From NCBI RefSeq assembly GCF_014836905.1, contig NZ_JACSPZ010000004.1, positions 124,001 through 188,000 of the forward strand: a DNA stretch of 64,000 bases, given 5' to 3'. The notes under the pieces are model-generated. The model saw only the letters and a list, made by a program, of their open reading frames with translations, searched no databases and had not been told where the DNA came from. The stretch is from Solibacillus faecavium (GTDB lineage: Bacteria > Bacillota > Bacilli > Bacillales_A > Planococcaceae). A program made the translations under genes and the position numbers. This document shows, in pieces, positions 28,209 through 37,088 of the stretch (position 1 is the stretch's first letter; every line of letters begins with the position of its first letter).

Positions 28209-28511
28209 TCATGGAGTAATCGTCAGAATGATTTCTGTCAATACTTCCTCATGAAAATCCGTTCGTTCTGTTAATGCGTTGTTTTGTGCTTTTAATAGCT
28301 TATTTTCTTGCTCTAATTGAAGGATTCGATCTTTTTCATTTATTTCAGGCATATCAAATTCTTGACCTTCACCGAGTTCTAACTCTGTAAAATCAATAAC
28401 GCCTTTAAAAGAAAAAACTTCAATATTATTTGTTATCCCTATAATCGAATCTTCATATTTATAGATTTTTTCTGCGCTTAATTCTAAATCACCAAAGAGC
28501 AGCTGTTTCAT
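28209..28511 (-). CDS. XkdW-like tail-associated protein
   Basis: 100 residues: a beta-rich N-terminal half and a coiled-coil C-terminus (RILQLEQENKLLKAQNNALTERTDFHEEVL). Position after the fibre gene and the coil match XkdW-type proteins of PBSX-like phages. Overlaps the fibre gene stop by four bases (ATGA); GGGAGGGG precedes it. Confidence 0.6.
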   Translation of the reverse strand: MKQLLFGDLELSAEKIYKYEDSIIGITNNIEVFSFKGVIDFTELELGEGQEFDMPEINEKDRILQLEQENKLLKAQNNALTERTDFHEEVLTEIILTITP

Positions 28512-29320
28512 CGAATAACCCCTCCCGCCCAGGTAGTTTCGGCTGTAACCGTAGCCCCTGGCATATTACCGTCCTTGCCTATTGTAGAGCCTCCATAACA
28601 GGAAAGTCCTGTCCGGTTATTAGAGCCCCCTAGCCCAGCGACGTACACTATTGAATTAGCCGCAACATAAATTGCTACATCGTAAGCCGATATTGTACAA
28701 CCGTTTATCATTACGTTAGCGTGAAAGACAGATATTCCGGTACTGCCGGTTACTGGTGTGTAGGCACCTGTTATTAAGTTAGTTACTTGAACAAACCGGC
28801 TTGTGGAGATTGTTAGACCGAAGTTACTCAGCCCCGTGAAGTTGGTGCTTAGGCTATATACCCGGATTACTGCCTCACAGTCTCTCACAGTCACGCTCTG
28901 TATTTTAACTTCGGTATTGATGCCGCTGTTACTACTTAACTCCAAAGTACCGAATTGGAAGCCCTCTACAGTGACAGGCTCGGGGTACGTGCCCGCGTCT
29001 ACGTATATTCTAACGACCTTGCCGCCCAGATTCTTCTTTAAACTGTTTATAGCACTTTGAATTGTCTTAAACTCACGAGTATTCCCTACATTAATGGTAC
29101 GACTTTTAGTTTCTGAGTGAGGATTAATTTCGTCCAAATGCGTAGTAACTTTGGTTTCTAATTCACTTAAGTCTTGCTCGATTTGTGTTAAATCATCATT
29201 TTCCTGTAGTTCTTTTAATGCAGCATCAATTTTATCCATATTTCCGTTAGGGACTGCAACATCGTAAAACTGCTCAGGAGCTGGTTTAACTAACTTGAAA
29301 TTCGGTGTTTGTCCAGCCAT
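28508..29320 (-). CDS. Tail fibre/spike protein with pectate-lyase-like beta-helix
   Basis: 270 residues. The N-terminal 65 residues include a baseplate-attachment-like segment (NFKLVKPAPEQFYDVAVPNGNMD) and a short coiled coil. From about residue 85, FKTIQSAINSL..VRIYVDAGTYPEPVTVEG starts a right-handed beta-helix of Ser/Thr/Asn-rich rungs. Expected to touch the cell surface. It is short for a spike. Its base composition is slightly richer in GC than its neighbours, hinting at exchange. Confidence 0.78.
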   Translation of the reverse strand: MAGQTPNFKLVKPAPEQFYDVAVPNGNMDKIDAALKELQENDDLTQIEQDLSELETKVTTHLDEINPHSETKSRTINVGNTREFKTIQSAINSLKKNLGGKVVRIYVDAGTYPEPVTVEGFQFGTLELSSNSGINTEVKIQSVTVRDCEAVIRVYSLSTNFTGLSNFGLTISTSRFVQVTNLITGAYTPVTGSTGISVFHANVMINGCTISAYDVAIYVAANSIVYVAGLGGSNNRTGLSCYGGSTIGKDGNMPGATVTAETTWAGGVIR

Positions 29321-29868
29321 TAGTTAAGCACATCCTCTCTTAAATGTTTATGTGTAAATGCTGCTAATTGAGCATGAGTGTAACGTGTAAGCATAATGTG
29401 CTGGTTATATCGAAGTTCTACCGTCAAAATCATATTTTGAGGAGTAATACGCTCAAGCATTAGTTCAACAGCTTCAAACTGCCCTTTCACAGTTAACTCT
29501 AGCTTCACCTTTAGCCATTTTTCAGCTACATTACGTTCGTAGTAATACTTCCCCTCGCCTAGTAAGCTATCAAGCAATTGTTTTAATACCTTGTTAGTAT
29601 AAGGGGCTTGTTCCTGATAACGTGACAATAATCTAAATCGACGCGTTTCAATGGTATCTGTCGCTGGTACATTGAGCTTCAGCATTTTTTCTAAGCGCGA
29701 TAAACCACTGTCTGTAGCAGTTACAATAAATTGATCATTTAATATATCCTCAATTTTTTGCCACAATCCATTTAGTATTGGCGTCTCTACAAGAGCAACG
29801 GCTTGAATCTCCTCAATTTCCTTAAAGATTTGCGGTAGATAACCAAGAAAGTCAACTTCTCTAGCCAT
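29320..29868 (-). CDS. XkdU-like baseplate protein (DUF2313/YmfQ)
   Basis: 182 residues: LPQIFKEIEEIQAVALVETPILNGLWQKIEDILNDQFI then GLSRLEKMLKL and ETRRFRLLSRY, matching YmfQ/XkdU, the P2 gpI-like tail protein. It follows the baseplate J gene by overlap and ends at TAATG with the fibre gene. Confidence 0.85.
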   Translation of the reverse strand: MAREVDFLGYLPQIFKEIEEIQAVALVETPILNGLWQKIEDILNDQFIVTATDSGLSRLEKMLKLNVPATDTIETRRFRLLSRYQEQAPYTNKVLKQLLDSLLGEGKYYYERNVAEKWLKVKLELTVKGQFEAVELMLERITPQNMILTVELRYNQHIMLTRYTHAQLAAFTHKHLREDVLN

Positions 29869-30949
29869 TTATAACACCAACCTTTGGAATGGCATCAGGC
29901 GCAATTTGAACATTAGCAGTCCCACCATTTAATTGAGTATTTGCAATGTCCAGGACACCCGAAACATTTAACAAGCGATATTCTATTTGACTGATACGTA
30001 TAACAAGACCAGCGTTATCTTCTTCACTTTCAGCCCACTCTTTAGCTAGTTCCACGAAGTAATCCTCAATAACGCTTTGAACATTTGCTTGTATATCATC
30101 CCAAGTCCATCCAGCTTGATACGTAATGTTGAGACCAATATTAATACTCACTTCATCAACTGCAAACACTGTGACGCTATGGTCAATTGGTGCATACCCT
30201 AATCCCTCGCCCTGTGCATACAATGGATCTACAGCTTCTTGTACATCAGCTACGAGCGTTTGCGTTGGTTTTTGATAGAGTGAGTTAATTATGACTAACT
30301 TTACTGTGCCCCCGCCACCCCATGCGCGATATACACGTACACCACCTACACCCGGTTGAGCTAATGTCTTTTCTTTATAATCAGCTCGATTCCCACCGAA
30401 AGATACGGAGCCAAAACTGTTAAAATAACGACGGCGCATTACTTCTGTATCTTCTTCATCTTCACCTGGGACAAGTAACTCAACTAATTGGGCCGTTTGC
30501 AAACCATCAATATAATTGATTGGAATTAGGGTACCGTATTCTGTATTTCCAATAACTCCGTAAGTTTCACATTCTAAAATAAACTGTCCATTACTAATCT
30601 TCTCAATGACTGTATAGTTCAGTCGATCTAAGCTAAAACGAGCACCAATTGGTACATCTATATTAAAGATAGCTCGCCATTTCGCTTTAGTTGCTGGCTT
30701 TGGAGTTAAACCTCGTTCTGCCATACGTCGAATTAAAGTCTCTCTAGGAGCTGTATCAGCAAATACCATATCGACATAGTTTTTTAAGGTTGTTAGCATC
30801 TGAATGATTTCAATACTGTTTACAGCGGTAGCGTTATATAACGGTGAGGTTTCACGCATATCCAAGCGTTCATCAAGTTCAGCTACATTAGTTCTTTTAA
30901 TGGCTTGTATATCTTCAAGAGTTGAATCTAAATTAAACGGCTGTGTCAT
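29861..30949 (-). CDS. Baseplate J-like protein (XkdT)
   Basis: 362 residues. Baseplate wedge protein: RRYFNSFGSVSFGGNRADYKEKTLAQPGVGGVRVYRAWGGGGTVKLVII is the hallmark J-domain segment (middle), with the N-terminal LDERLDMRETSPLYNATA. GAGGTGA precedes the ATG. Organised as in PBSX xkdS-xkdT-xkdU. Confidence 0.9.
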   Translation of the reverse strand: MTQPFNLDSTLEDIQAIKRTNVAELDERLDMRETSPLYNATAVNSIEIIQMLTTLKNYVDMVFADTAPRETLIRRMAERGLTPKPATKAKWRAIFNIDVPIGARFSLDRLNYTVIEKISNGQFILECETYGVIGNTEYGTLIPINYIDGLQTAQLVELLVPGEDEEDTEVMRRRYFNSFGSVSFGGNRADYKEKTLAQPGVGGVRVYRAWGGGGTVKLVIINSLYQKPTQTLVADVQEAVDPLYAQGEGLGYAPIDHSVTVFAVDEVSINIGLNITYQAGWTWDDIQANVQSVIEDYFVELAKEWAESEEDNAGLVIRISQIEYRLLNVSGVLDIANTQLNGGTANVQIAPDAIPKVGVING

Positions 30950-31356
30950 GCATAAATCACCTCTCTTTCTGCTTCAATTTCTCCATAAATCGAACGGACA
31001 ATAAATTGCACATGGACCTTATTTTTATTAGTGGTTACTACAAAAGAATCCACATCATTTATACGGTCATCTTGTAATAAGCATTCTTTAATTCTTCTCG
31101 GTGCTTCACTGGCAACATAAGCTGTTGGCATTCCGAATAAATCCTTTAATTCAACGAAATTGTTCCAAGAATAGATAATATGATCATAACGTTCAATAGA
31201 AAGCATAATAAAAATCGCTTGTTTCAATGCTTCTCTTTCATCGATGAAACCTGAACAGCGATTTTTATTAAAATTTATATAATGCGCTTTTGTAGGCTCG
31301 ACCACTTCCTCAAAGTCTGCAGTTAAACCATCATTTTCAATCTGTCTTGGTAGCAT
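30946..31356 (-). CDS. XkdS-like baseplate protein (DUF2634)
   Basis: 136 residues. LKQAIFIMLSIERYDHIIYSWNNFVELKDLFGMP and RRIKECLLQDDRINDVDSFV match DUF2634, the gp25/W-like baseplate wedge component. The ATG at 31356 shares a base with the preceding TGA stop (TGATG); GAGGTGG lies just upstream. Confidence 0.88.
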   Translation of the reverse strand: MLPRQIENDGLTADFEEVVEPTKAHYINFNKNRCSGFIDEREALKQAIFIMLSIERYDHIIYSWNNFVELKDLFGMPTAYVASEAPRRIKECLLQDDRINDVDSFVVTTNKNKVHVQFIVRSIYGEIEAEREVIYA

Positions 31357-31733
31357 CAAACCACCTCTTTATCAATTATTAAATACTGCTGACCACCATG
31401 TGCACGGATCATTGTTACCTTATCCCCAATAATCAATCCATTGTGTATTAGAAACTTTTTACGACCTTTGTATTCATGATTATGAGATGCATATGCTGCA
31501 TCACCCGAACCACCAGTACGATTTTCTGTTAAATGGTCCACTGTCATATCCACTTCATAATCCATAACAGCACGTGTTAATTTAAGTTGCTCTTGCTCAA
31601 GTAAAAGCTTTTGGTCTACACGAACTTTTAATGGAGCTATTGATTCAACTGTTCCGTAAACAATATCCGTTAGCTTTTGGGCATTTACAGCATCCAGTAC
31701 AACTTTTCTCAAAGCGCGAATAATATCAGACAT
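31356..31733 (-). CDS. XkdR-like protein (DUF2577)
   Basis: About 125 residues; begins SDIIRALRKVVLDAVNAQKLTDIVYGTV, with GDKVTMIRAHGGQQYLIIDKEV at the end, the DUF2577 pattern seen in PBSX XkdR. A tail baseplate component. I chose the ATG at 31733, one base after the XkdQ stop; a TTG at 31757 is the alternative. Confidence 0.85.
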   Translation of the reverse strand: MSDIIRALRKVVLDAVNAQKLTDIVYGTVESIAPLKVRVDQKLLLEQEQLKLTRAVMDYEVDMTVDHLTENRTGGSGDAAYASHNHEYKGRKKFLIHNGLIIGDKVTMIRAHGGQQYLIIDKEVV

Positions 31734-31734
31734 A

Positions 31735-32697
31735 TCACGCAACAAAATCACCGCCAATCAATTTCAAATCCATTCGATGATCTGATTCATAAAAAGAATG
31801 TTTTACTGTTTCGACCATCATAAAATTAGCAACAGTTAAGTCGCCAAGATACATTTGCACGCCTAATGTTGAACCACCTCTTACACGTGGGTCTCCAAAC
31901 ACTTTATTTATGTGCAGCTTACGTGATTTTTGATTATACAGTGCTAACAGTGCATCAGCTTTTACTTTGCCATTCTCGCCCTCATCAACACTTTCAGTTA
32001 ACTGAAGTACACCCCATTGATTTATATTGGCGCTATCCTGAGCAATAAATATTTCGCGTTTACCGGTCTTTTTATTTTCACGGGACAACTTAATTTTATT
32101 GTGTGTATTTTCATCGATGGAAGTGGTGTACTCAAATGTTTCGCCACTATCTTCATCCACTAGAATATCAAGCTTTAATTGCTTAATGTTGCGATAATTT
32201 AACTTTCCGTAATCATCATAAAGCACAAATAAATTACCTGTATTTTTCGTAGTTATTGCACCAGCGTTATCCATAATCGTGAATAACTCTTGATTATCTT
32301 CAACACGAGAAGCAATGACAAACTTTGTATCTGCTATCATGCCACCTTGTAAACCAAAATCAGCAATGAGCATCTGAAGAACCTGAGCTGCCGTTTTATT
32401 TTTATATACATAGGTATCTTTGTTTTTAAAGTAGCGCAATTGATCATAAGCCGTAACGGATATAATGCGATTGTTGGTACGCTTTTTCGTAAATACAAAT
32501 CCAGCGAAGATTTTATCACCGTCATAATCAAAGCGGACCATATCTCCTTCATGGAAGCCTAATAGTTCATCTTTAATTACGTTAAACGTTAATTTACCAG
32601 GCATCGACTTACGATGTGTCTCCCATATAATAGGCTCTTGTACGGCAACATCAAAGATACGGCCACGTGATAGTATGAGCAATTGATACTTACCCAA
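31735..32697 (-). CDS. XkdQ-like baseplate hub protein
   Basis: 320 residues; a gpD/gp27-like hub protein: VQEPIIWETHRKSMPGKLTFNVIKD, FHEGDMVRFDYDGDKIFAGFVFTKKR and the C-terminal DLTVANFMMVETVKHSF. Start TTG after AGGTG, overlapping the XkdP stop by eight bases. Forms the hub through which the tail tube ends. Confidence 0.87.
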   Translation of the reverse strand: MGKYQLLILSRGRIFDVAVQEPIIWETHRKSMPGKLTFNVIKDELLGFHEGDMVRFDYDGDKIFAGFVFTKKRTNNRIISVTAYDQLRYFKNKDTYVYKNKTAAQVLQMLIADFGLQGGMIADTKFVIASRVEDNQELFTIMDNAGAITTKNTGNLFVLYDDYGKLNYRNIKQLKLDILVDEDSGETFEYTTSIDENTHNKIKLSRENKKTGKREIFIAQDSANINQWGVLQLTESVDEGENGKVKADALLALYNQKSRKLHINKVFGDPRVRGGSTLGVQMYLGDLTVANFMMVETVKHSFYESDHRMDLKLIGGDFVA

Positions 32698-33373
32698 GTT
32701 TAATCACCTGCCCGGCTCTAATTAAATTGGGGTTAGATAAATTATTAAGCTTTGCTAAATCATCGGTTTTCGCACCATTACCTAATTCCTTTTTAGCAAT
32801 TGACCATAAAGTATCACCTGCTTTGACAGTATACGTTTTTGGTGTCTGCTTGCCTGTTGTCGGTCTTGATTTCTCTACAGTGACCTTTTGTTTAGGTTGT
32901 GCAGAACTAGCCGTATTTGAAGTGCTAGAAGCTGATTTAATGTTTAACTTTTTGGTACCGAATGGACGGAATTGTTTTAAAGAGATTGTTGTTTTGATGT
33001 CAAAACCATTCTCAGCATCTTCATCAATCGTATAGTCCTCAATTGATACCGTCATATTCGTATCAAATAATAAAGAGCCGTCCGGTTTCATTCGATTAAC
33101 AATGAACTGGAAAGGCTCTTGAGATACTTTTAATTTTTCGAGATGGTCTAAAAAATATGAAGCTGATTGAAATCCGCTTGGATATACAGCAAATGGATAT
33201 TTAACGTTGGGGAACTCAACTTCAAATTCTATATCAGTAAGACCAGCCTTTTTTAACAGGTTAACTTCACCTTCATTAATTAAAGTAATCGTTTCATTTT
33301 TATTGTTAACTTTCATACTCATAGCAGATGGAGCGACAGGAAGCTGTACACCATCCATAAAAAAGTTATACAT
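32690..33373 (-). CDS. XkdP-like LysM-containing tail protein
   Basis: 227 residues: phage domain (MYNFFMDGVQLPVAPSAMSM ... RPFG, residues 1-140), a Ser/Thr linker, and a C-terminal LysM module TYTVKAGDTLWSIAKKELGN..NLIRAGQVIKLG that binds peptidoglycan. Matches XkdP in size and layout. Overlaps the tape-measure stop. Confidence 0.9.
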   Translation of the reverse strand: MYNFFMDGVQLPVAPSAMSMKVNNKNETITLINEGEVNLLKKAGLTDIEFEVEFPNVKYPFAVYPSGFQSASYFLDHLEKLKVSQEPFQFIVNRMKPDGSLLFDTNMTVSIEDYTIDEDAENGFDIKTTISLKQFRPFGTKKLNIKSASSTSNTASSAQPKQKVTVEKSRPTTGKQTPKTYTVKAGDTLWSIAKKELGNGAKTDDLAKLNNLSNPNLIRAGQVIKLG

Positions 33374-35519
33374 CCGTATCGTCCCCCTCTGCTAATACTG
33401 CTACTACTTCCTCGACTTTTTCACCAAAACGATCAATAACCCCATCGATATCCATTTCGGAATTGATGTGGTTCTCATTTTTCATATCTACTTTAATTTC
33501 GGCTGTAGTATAGCGGTTAATGGCTTCACGATCAGCTAAATCGCGAAGATATTTTAATTCATTGGCTGTGCCATCCATCGATTTTGCCATTTTTGCTGTG
33601 TTGCCGGCTGTTTTCTCGGCCGCTTCCTTTGAAGATGGAGATTCACCTAAATTATTCATAAGGCTTTCCCAATCTATAGCAGCCGCCTGTTTATTTGATT
33701 GTTTTTGAGCGCCGCCTTCAAATAGATTAGCACCCCAATCGTGACCAGTATTATAAGCATCCGTAATATCAAAAGTTTTCATCTGGAAGTCCGAAGCAAC
33801 CATTCTATCAATCTGATATTTATTTTCACCCAGCACTTCAGCAGACCAACTTTCCAGATTACTTCTCCACCCACCTACTGCACTAGCTAAATTTGATCCA
33901 AATACAAAGTCAATACCTCTAGCGATACTTTCTAAAATTCCTAGTACGTTATCACCTAGTTGAACAAACATACGTCCGATAGCAGATAAGTCACCACTAA
34001 ATACATTAACCAATCCTTCTGCTACAGTGACTGCTACATTATAAATATTGGCATACGCTTCCATCGCTACATTCCATATATAGATAAAAACGTTTGCTAT
34101 AGTGGCTCCGAGTGCCAGAAACACTCCAGCTACAACTCCAGTCGCACTAATTGACGTACCAGCAAAATGATTTACAGCTGCCACCGCGACATAAAATAGA
34201 CCAATTAGTAAAATGATTGCCATGATAACCCAAAAAATTGGATTAGCCGCTAATGCGGCGTTTAGTCCTAGCGAAGCTGCAACCATCGCCCATGTAGCAC
34301 CTGTCCCGGTACCCATTGCCGCTGCGTAAATCAATGAAGCTGTTGCGCTAATAGCTGACCATGCTACAGTTGCCATTTGTGCTAACTTCATAGCTGTGAG
34401 AGCTCCAACGTATATCAAAACAGCAGATGTAGCAGTGCCGATAATCGGCGCAATTAACGACCAATTATCATAAACAAAAGCACCTACGCTCGTCATTATA
34501 TCAAAGGCTGCCGTTGCAACTCCTGCGATTGTATACAAAGAATTGGTCATGCTATTCATTAGCTCTTGCATTCGTGTGCTATTTGCCACTTTGTTTATTT
34601 TTAGGAGAATCGGTGAAAATGCGTCTACTGCGTAGTTTTTCATTTTCGTCCAAATTTGACTCCATGTTATCGGCATACTTTCGAAAGCGGCATTTGTATC
34701 TTCTGCAGCATAAAACATAGCCTTTTTAATGATTTCGGCAGTGATTATACCATCCGCAGCTAATTTTTTAATGTTAGAAGCATCAATATTAAATGCATCC
34801 TCTAAATAACGCTGTATATTAGCTACAATCGGTTGTGCATTATCAAGGATTGCATTTAACTCTTCCCCCTGTAACCTTCCAGCTGCCATAGCTTGCGTAA
34901 GCTGAAGCATGACAGATCTAATTCCTTCCGCCGATGTACCTGAATTCGAAAAGGTTTTGTTCAATTGTTCCGCAAAAGCTACGATTTCTTCATTACTACT
35001 GAAAGCGGCAGCAGCTTGTAAACCCAACTTACCAACCATGTCTGCTGTAGCTTGATAAGGTGCATATGTTCGTTGTGCACTTTCGTAAATCATACGTTGC
35101 AGTTGCGCTGTCGTTTGTAAACCATCATTCATTAAGTTTAAACGCGCTGTAGTATTTGTCATTTCATCCGACAAATCGATGATCCCCATAACGGATTGAA
35201 ACGACAGATAAGCGCCTACAATAGCCAACATCTTACTCAACATAGCATTGGCAGCAGAAGTACCATTCTGGATTGAATTATTTAAATTATTTTGTTGAAT
35301 ATTAGCTTGACTTATTTGTGTTTCTATCTGGTCAAACGCTTGTTCAGCTCGTGCTAATTCACGCCTTGCGATTTCTATACTCGATACATCAACCGCATTA
35401 CCTGATGCTCGTTGTAAATGTTCAAAACTATTAATAGTCGCTTGCATCGCAACATTCATTGCCTTAAACGCTTGTGATAAACCATCTTGGATTTGAATTG
35501 CTGTACGTATGGTTGCCAC
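33366..35519 (-). CDS. Tail tape measure protein (XkdO-like)
   Basis: 717 residues. N-terminal coiled region, a tape-measure domain (GLQTTAQLQRMIYESAQRTYA ... GLQAAAAFSSNEEIVAFAEQLNKTFSNSG), several Ala/Gly-rich hydrophobic helices in the middle (380-540), and an acidic tail. Sets tail length; it is about half the size of PBSX XkdO, so a tail near 100 nm is my estimate. I chose the GTG at 35519 after AAAGGAGG; the ATG at 35537 lies upstream of that site. Confidence 0.88.
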   Translation of the reverse strand: MATIRTAIQIQDGLSQAFKAMNVAMQATINSFEHLQRASGNAVDVSSIEIARRELARAEQAFDQIETQISQANIQQNNLNNSIQNGTSAANAMLSKMLAIVGAYLSFQSVMGIIDLSDEMTNTTARLNLMNDGLQTTAQLQRMIYESAQRTYAPYQATADMVGKLGLQAAAAFSSNEEIVAFAEQLNKTFSNSGTSAEGIRSVMLQLTQAMAAGRLQGEELNAILDNAQPIVANIQRYLEDAFNIDASNIKKLAADGIITAEIIKKAMFYAAEDTNAAFESMPITWSQIWTKMKNYAVDAFSPILLKINKVANSTRMQELMNSMTNSLYTIAGVATAAFDIMTSVGAFVYDNWSLIAPIIGTATSAVLIYVGALTAMKLAQMATVAWSAISATASLIYAAAMGTGTGATWAMVAASLGLNAALAANPIFWVIMAIILLIGLFYVAVAAVNHFAGTSISATGVVAGVFLALGATIANVFIYIWNVAMEAYANIYNVAVTVAEGLVNVFSGDLSAIGRMFVQLGDNVLGILESIARGIDFVFGSNLASAVGGWRSNLESWSAEVLGENKYQIDRMVASDFQMKTFDITDAYNTGHDWGANLFEGGAQKQSNKQAAAIDWESLMNNLGESPSSKEAAEKTAGNTAKMAKSMDGTANELKYLRDLADREAINRYTTAEIKVDMKNENHINSEMDIDGVIDRFGEKVEEVVAVLAEGDDTDV

Positions 35520-35577
35520 TTTAAAACCTCCTTTCAAACATAAAAAGAGCGCAACTTTATAGTTGCCCTCTCTTTAT

Positions 35578-35994
35578 TTACCTATTTAACTTTTGCTTTT
35601 TAATAAAATCAATCCACGATTCAATCGCTTCAATGTATTCGTGATTCGAAGCATCTTCTATACGTTCCTGGTCATATGGGCTTGTTAAAATTTGCATCCA
35701 CGTTTTTCTACCTTGAAGTTTAATTTTACCAACTGGATATGAATTATAACTGAACGAAATTGTTTTATTACTCATTCGATTTAATTTGACTAACTTATTT
35801 AAGTTATTCTGGTTTAATTTATAAAGTAAGTGTTTAATGAAATCTTCTTCATTTAGGTCAATTTCACAGTATTTACTACCGACTAAATCTTTCACTGCTC
35901 TTTCGTAGTAAAAATCCGAAATTGCCCCTTCATAAATCCTTTTTGGCATTTGTGGTTTATTTTGATTCAACTTTAAAAATAATTTACGTAGCAT
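35578..35994 (-). CDS. Hypothetical protein inserted in tail operon
   Basis: 138 residues, basic, no membrane segment (LRKLFLKLNQNKPQMPKRIYEGAISDFYYERAVKDL). Lies between the tail chaperone and the tape measure, where PBSX-like phages have no gene. Composition is very Lys/Asn-rich. Possibly cargo; function unknown. Confidence 0.62.
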   Translation of the reverse strand: MLRKLFLKLNQNKPQMPKRIYEGAISDFYYERAVKDLVGSKYCEIDLNEEDFIKHLLYKLNQNNLNKLVKLNRMSNKTISFSYNSYPVGKIKLQGRKTWMQILTSPYDQERIEDASNHEYIEAIESWIDFIKKQKLNR

Positions 35995-35995
35995 A

Positions 35996-36340
35996 TTAAA
36001 ACAACTTTTGTATTAGCGCTTTATAAATTTTTTCGTCAACTTCAATTAAACTACGTTTACCATCAAGAAATTCAATCGCTAGCGTATGCGTTCCTTTATT
36101 CTTAGCCGATAGACCAGCTAATAAACCCACCGGACCAAGCAATACACCTCCTATTAAACCACGACTAACTCCACTTACCGCACTTTTGCGATGTTCTTCA
36201 GTGATTAATTCGTAGTTGCTTATGGTAGTTTTATCAAGCTGAATACTTTTTGTAAATCCTGTTTGTATACTAACCTGACCGAATGCACTCATCACATTGC
36301 AATTCAAATATTCTCCAGCTATTACTTTGTTTTTCGCCAT
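35996..36340 (-). CDS. Hypothetical glycine-zipper protein inserted in tail operon
   Basis: 114 residues: a small beta domain, then a Gly-rich hydrophobic segment (SRGLIGGVLLGPVGLLAGLSAKNKG) and a final beta/alpha piece (TLAIEFLDGKRSLIEVDEKIYKALIQ). Similar small proteins occur as non-phage genes in Firmicutes. RBS AAGGAGGGATAATTT. One base separates it from the downstream 35578-35994 gene, suggesting a two-gene insert. Confidence 0.65.
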   Translation of the reverse strand: MAKNKVIAGEYLNCNVMSAFGQVSIQTGFTKSIQLDKTTISNYELITEEHRKSAVSGVSRGLIGGVLLGPVGLLAGLSAKNKGTHTLAIEFLDGKRSLIEVDEKIYKALIQKLF

Positions 36341-36392
36341 AAATTATCCCTCCTTAAGACAACTATACAAAATTCAGGAAGTAATAACCATA

Positions 36393-37021
36393 TTACCTTT
36401 TTCGTTTACCCTTACGCCCGGCTTTCTTCGCCTCTTTAGCAGCTTCTTCATCTGCCTTTTGTTTCACTTGTACAGCAGCAATCACAAAAGCCTTTTCCCA
36501 CTTCGGTAGAGAATCATATTCTGACGGCCACTTATGTAATTTATGCAAACAGTAATAAGCAATGTTTGCATCATAGTCGCCGTCTTCAATTAGTTTTTTG
36601 CTTCTTCAACTGCCTCTTCCATTCCAATATCGAATCCATTTACCGATTGAATGATCTTTAAATATTCGGCATATTCACCAGGTAAAAGCATCTTTTTAAG
36701 TAATGCCTCTGCTCCCATTACCTTGTATGAATTTTGAAGCTCAGTATCATGCAAATTCGGGAATTTAGTACATTCTACCGCTAATGAAGTTAAATATGCA
36801 TCATAATCTGTTGTTGGTTGAAATACATTTTTCTTTCCTGGTACCGGTAATCGTTTTGTATGTTGTTTACGTAATGCTTCATCACGGTCTGAATCTACTG
36901 AAGCTACTTGCCACTTCATTGGTTTTTGTGTTTCAGGATCTACGAAACGCTTTGAAACTATGTGTTCCTCTGCCTCTGGATTAATTGCATTTTGTGCTAA
37001 GAAAGCTGTTAAGTTACTCAT
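36393..37021 (-). CDS. Tail assembly chaperone, -1 frameshift long form (gpGT equivalent)
   Basis: A -1 slip at A AAA AAC (36599-36593) bypasses the TAA at 36590 and adds 66 residues read from CTA at 36593 to the TAA at 36393, giving about 209 residues. The added part (LIEDGDYDANIAYYCLHKLH, KWPSEYDSLPKWEKAFVIAA, basic AKKAGRKGKRKR end) is the conserved gpT-type domain of myophage chaperones (PSEx-EKAFVIA pattern). The added domain has no separate start codon with a ribosome site. Confidence 0.85.
36590..37021 (-). CDS. Tail assembly chaperone, short form (XkdN-like)
   Basis: 143 residues. Binds the tape measure and guides tube assembly; gpG equivalent. MSNLTAFLAQNAINPEAEEHIVSKRF, FVDPETQKPMKWQVASV and an acidic end (GMEEAVEEAKN) match XkdN. 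Its last codons GCA AAA AAC overlap a slippery heptamer that yields the long form. Confidence 0.9.
   Translation of the reverse strand: MSNLTAFLAQNAINPEAEEHIVSKRFVDPETQKPMKWQVASVDSDRDEALRKQHTKRLPVPGKKNVFQPTTDYDAYLTSLAVECTKFPNLHDTELQNSYKVMGAEALLKKMLLPGEYAEYLKIIQSVNGFDIGMEEAVEEAKN
36593..36599 (-). promoter_or_regulatory. Programmed -1 ribosomal frameshift site A AAA AAC
   Basis: Canonical X XXY YYZ heptamer in the correct phase, directly followed by the zero-frame stop (TAA). Bypass opens a 66-codon conserved frame. Confidence 0.88.
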
Positions 37022-37088
37022 TTATGTTCACCATTCCTTTGTTATTTTTTAAGTATACGAAAAAGCCTGCCGATGAACGGCAAGCTCG

